From Fructilactobacillus hinvesii (GTDB lineage Bacteria > Bacillota > Bacilli > Lactobacillales > Lactobacillaceae), in NCBI RefSeq assembly GCF_024029435.1, contig NZ_CP097118.1, positions 682,001 to 746,000 on the forward strand: a stretch of 64,000 bases of DNA, in the 5' to 3' direction. Below are positions 59,480-64,000 of this stretch, piece after piece. The notes under the pieces were generated by a model, which had not been told where the DNA came from, searched no databases, and was given only the letters and a program-made list of their open reading frames with translations. Within the stretch, counting starts at the first letter, position 1. The number at the start of each line of letters is the position of its first letter. Both the position numbers and the translations under genes were made by a program.

Positions 59480-59526
59480 GAAAAGACTAGCTGTCGCGGG
59501 TTTTCCGCGACAGCTAGTCTTTTTTA
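59480..59526 (+). terminator. Terminator of the LTA operon
   Basis: AAAAGACTAGCTGTCGCG and CGCGACAGCTAGTCTTTT form a very strong perfect stem with T6, well placed to insulate the rRNA promoters that follow. Confidence 0.95.
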
Positions 59527-59538
59527 TTTAAAAAAGTG

Positions 59539-59567
59539 TTGACGAAGTTTAGATAAGTTGATAATAT
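59539..59567 (+). promoter_or_regulatory. rRNA operon promoter P1
   Basis: TTGACG (59539-59544), 17 bp, TAATAT (59562-59567). Tandem promoters are usual for rRNA operons. Confidence 0.7.
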
Positions 59568-59622
59568 AAATCTTGTCGTTGAGAGCGATTGCCAAGTACT
59601 AAATAAGAAATGAAAAAAGCGC

Positions 59623-59651
59623 TTGACTTTCTGTTCTAAACATTGTATGAT
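59623..59651 (+). promoter_or_regulatory. rRNA operon promoter P2
   Basis: TTGACT (59623-59628), 17 bp, TATGAT (59646-59651). A boxA-like antitermination site (GTTCTTTGAAAACTGAA) follows near 59685. Confidence 0.85.
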
Positions 59652-59815
59652 AATAAAGTTGTCAAGTGATTGGCGGCTGAGTAGTTCTTTGAAAACTGAA
59701 CAAGATTTTGATTACAAAAAGTGTAAGGAATTTTTAAACTAGCGTTTAAAAATTAAACATTTGCGAAGTCAATTCGCTTAATTAACAAATAAAGTAGAGC
59801 TAGTAAAGTTCTCAT

Positions 59816-61399
<1,584 letters not shown>

Positions 61400-61479
61400 A
61401 TAATACGGAACTTTACACCGATCAAAGTCTTGTTTAGTTTTGAGAGAACTACTCTCATAAGTTACTATCTGCGCTTTTT

Positions 61480-61554
<75 letters not shown>

Positions 61555-61586
61555 TCGCCGACGTTTCGGCATGATAATTGAATTTT

Positions 61587-61659
61587 GGGGAATTAGCTCA
61601 GCTGGGAGAGCACCTGCTTTGCAAGCAGGAGGTCAGCGGTTCGATCCCGCTATTCTCCA
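61587..61659 (+). tRNA. tRNA-Ala (anticodon TGC)
   Basis: The acceptor GGGGAAT pairs with ATTCTCC, the anticodon loop TTTGCAA reads TGC, and TTCGATC is the T loop. Second spacer tRNA; a boxA-like TTCTTTGAAAACTAG follows before the 23S. Confidence 0.97.
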
Positions 61660-61829
61660 TTGGTACTAATTAGTTAGTACCACTTGGTTCTTTGAAAACT
61701 AGATAATATTATTTTCTGTAAGAATTATATTGATTGATATAATTTTAACCGAGAAAACCATTGTGTAATTTGAGTTTTTTTAATGTGTTTAATCGCTAAA
61801 CTCAATAATTTATAATCCGTAGGATTATA

Positions 61830-64000
<2,171 letters not shown>

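Overview
The window is a low-to-mid GC Gram-positive chromosome segment from the family Lactobacillaceae. The 16S rRNA gene is of lactic-acid-bacterial type. The gene set agrees: T-box leaders, ClpE behind a CtsR box, a PepD-type C69 dipeptidase, LuxS, arginine deiminase, gluconate kinase and permease, and LtaS with its glycolipid glycosyltransferases. A ptsH gene without an adjacent ptsI and the gluconate genes would suit a heterofermentative, possibly fructophilic relative. I cannot fix genus or species from sequence alone.

Layout. 1-6254: tryptophan synthesis, with trpE (partial, runs off the left edge) facing trpDCFBA. Each arm has its own promoter and its own Trp-specific T-box. 6341-15387: a leucine operon behind a Leu-rich leader peptide and attenuator, in the order leuA-leuB-leuC-sufT-leuD-yrdC-like-sufC-sufD-sufB. 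It therefore combines Fe-S-dependent leucine synthesis with a reduced SUF machine. 15421-18056: a broken NAD(P)H oxidoreductase and gluconate kinase. 18224-22954: a GH25-like membrane protein, a Gfo/Idh/MocA oxidoreductase, a DEAD-box helicase, tRNA-Arg, and an IS3-family element sitting in the loop of a terminator. 22983-31452: a D-2-hydroxyacid dehydrogenase, two small membrane proteins, a Met T-box operon (luxS, a MetE-like protein, a short-chain dehydrogenase, an NlpA/MetQ-like protein), a second NlpA-like gene behind a Met/Cys-rich leader peptide, and XRE and PadR regulators. 31492-36111 (minus strand): aminotransferase and EIIC_2-type membrane protein behind an aromatic-residue leader peptide, then a D-2-hydroxyacid dehydrogenase and an AEC transporter. 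36295-46080: zinc-ribbon protein, gluconate permease, an ABC exporter with its own attenuator, lone arcA, a broken AAC(3)-type gene, GtrA/glycosyltransferase, a YihY-like protein and flavodoxin. 46159-53309: recX, an AI-2E family permease, prfC, a C69 dipeptidase and clpE. 53475-59475: a small protein with a probable AUC start, ptsH, and a lipoteichoic-acid operon (two glycosyltransferases, a flippase-like protein, LtaS). 59539-64000: the start of an rRNA operon (two promoters, 16S, tRNA-Ile, tRNA-Ala, partial 23S).

The most interesting theme is amino-acid sensing. Trp and Met (luxS) use T-boxes. Leu, Met/Cys (NlpA-like) and aromatic amino acids (aminotransferase) instead use translated leader peptides. 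In each of these three, complementary segments fit one scheme. Segment 1 overlaps or abuts the leader stop codon and pairs with 2, 2 with 3, 3 with 4, and 4:5 is an intrinsic terminator. A ribosome stalled on starved codons leaves segment 1 free and favours the 3:4 antiterminator. A ribosome reaching the stop codon covers segment 1 and favours termination. A fourth, simpler leader peptide/terminator precedes the ABC exporter and resembles drug-inducible attenuators. The aromatic leader suggests that its aminotransferase and EIIC_2-type membrane protein serve aromatic amino acids.
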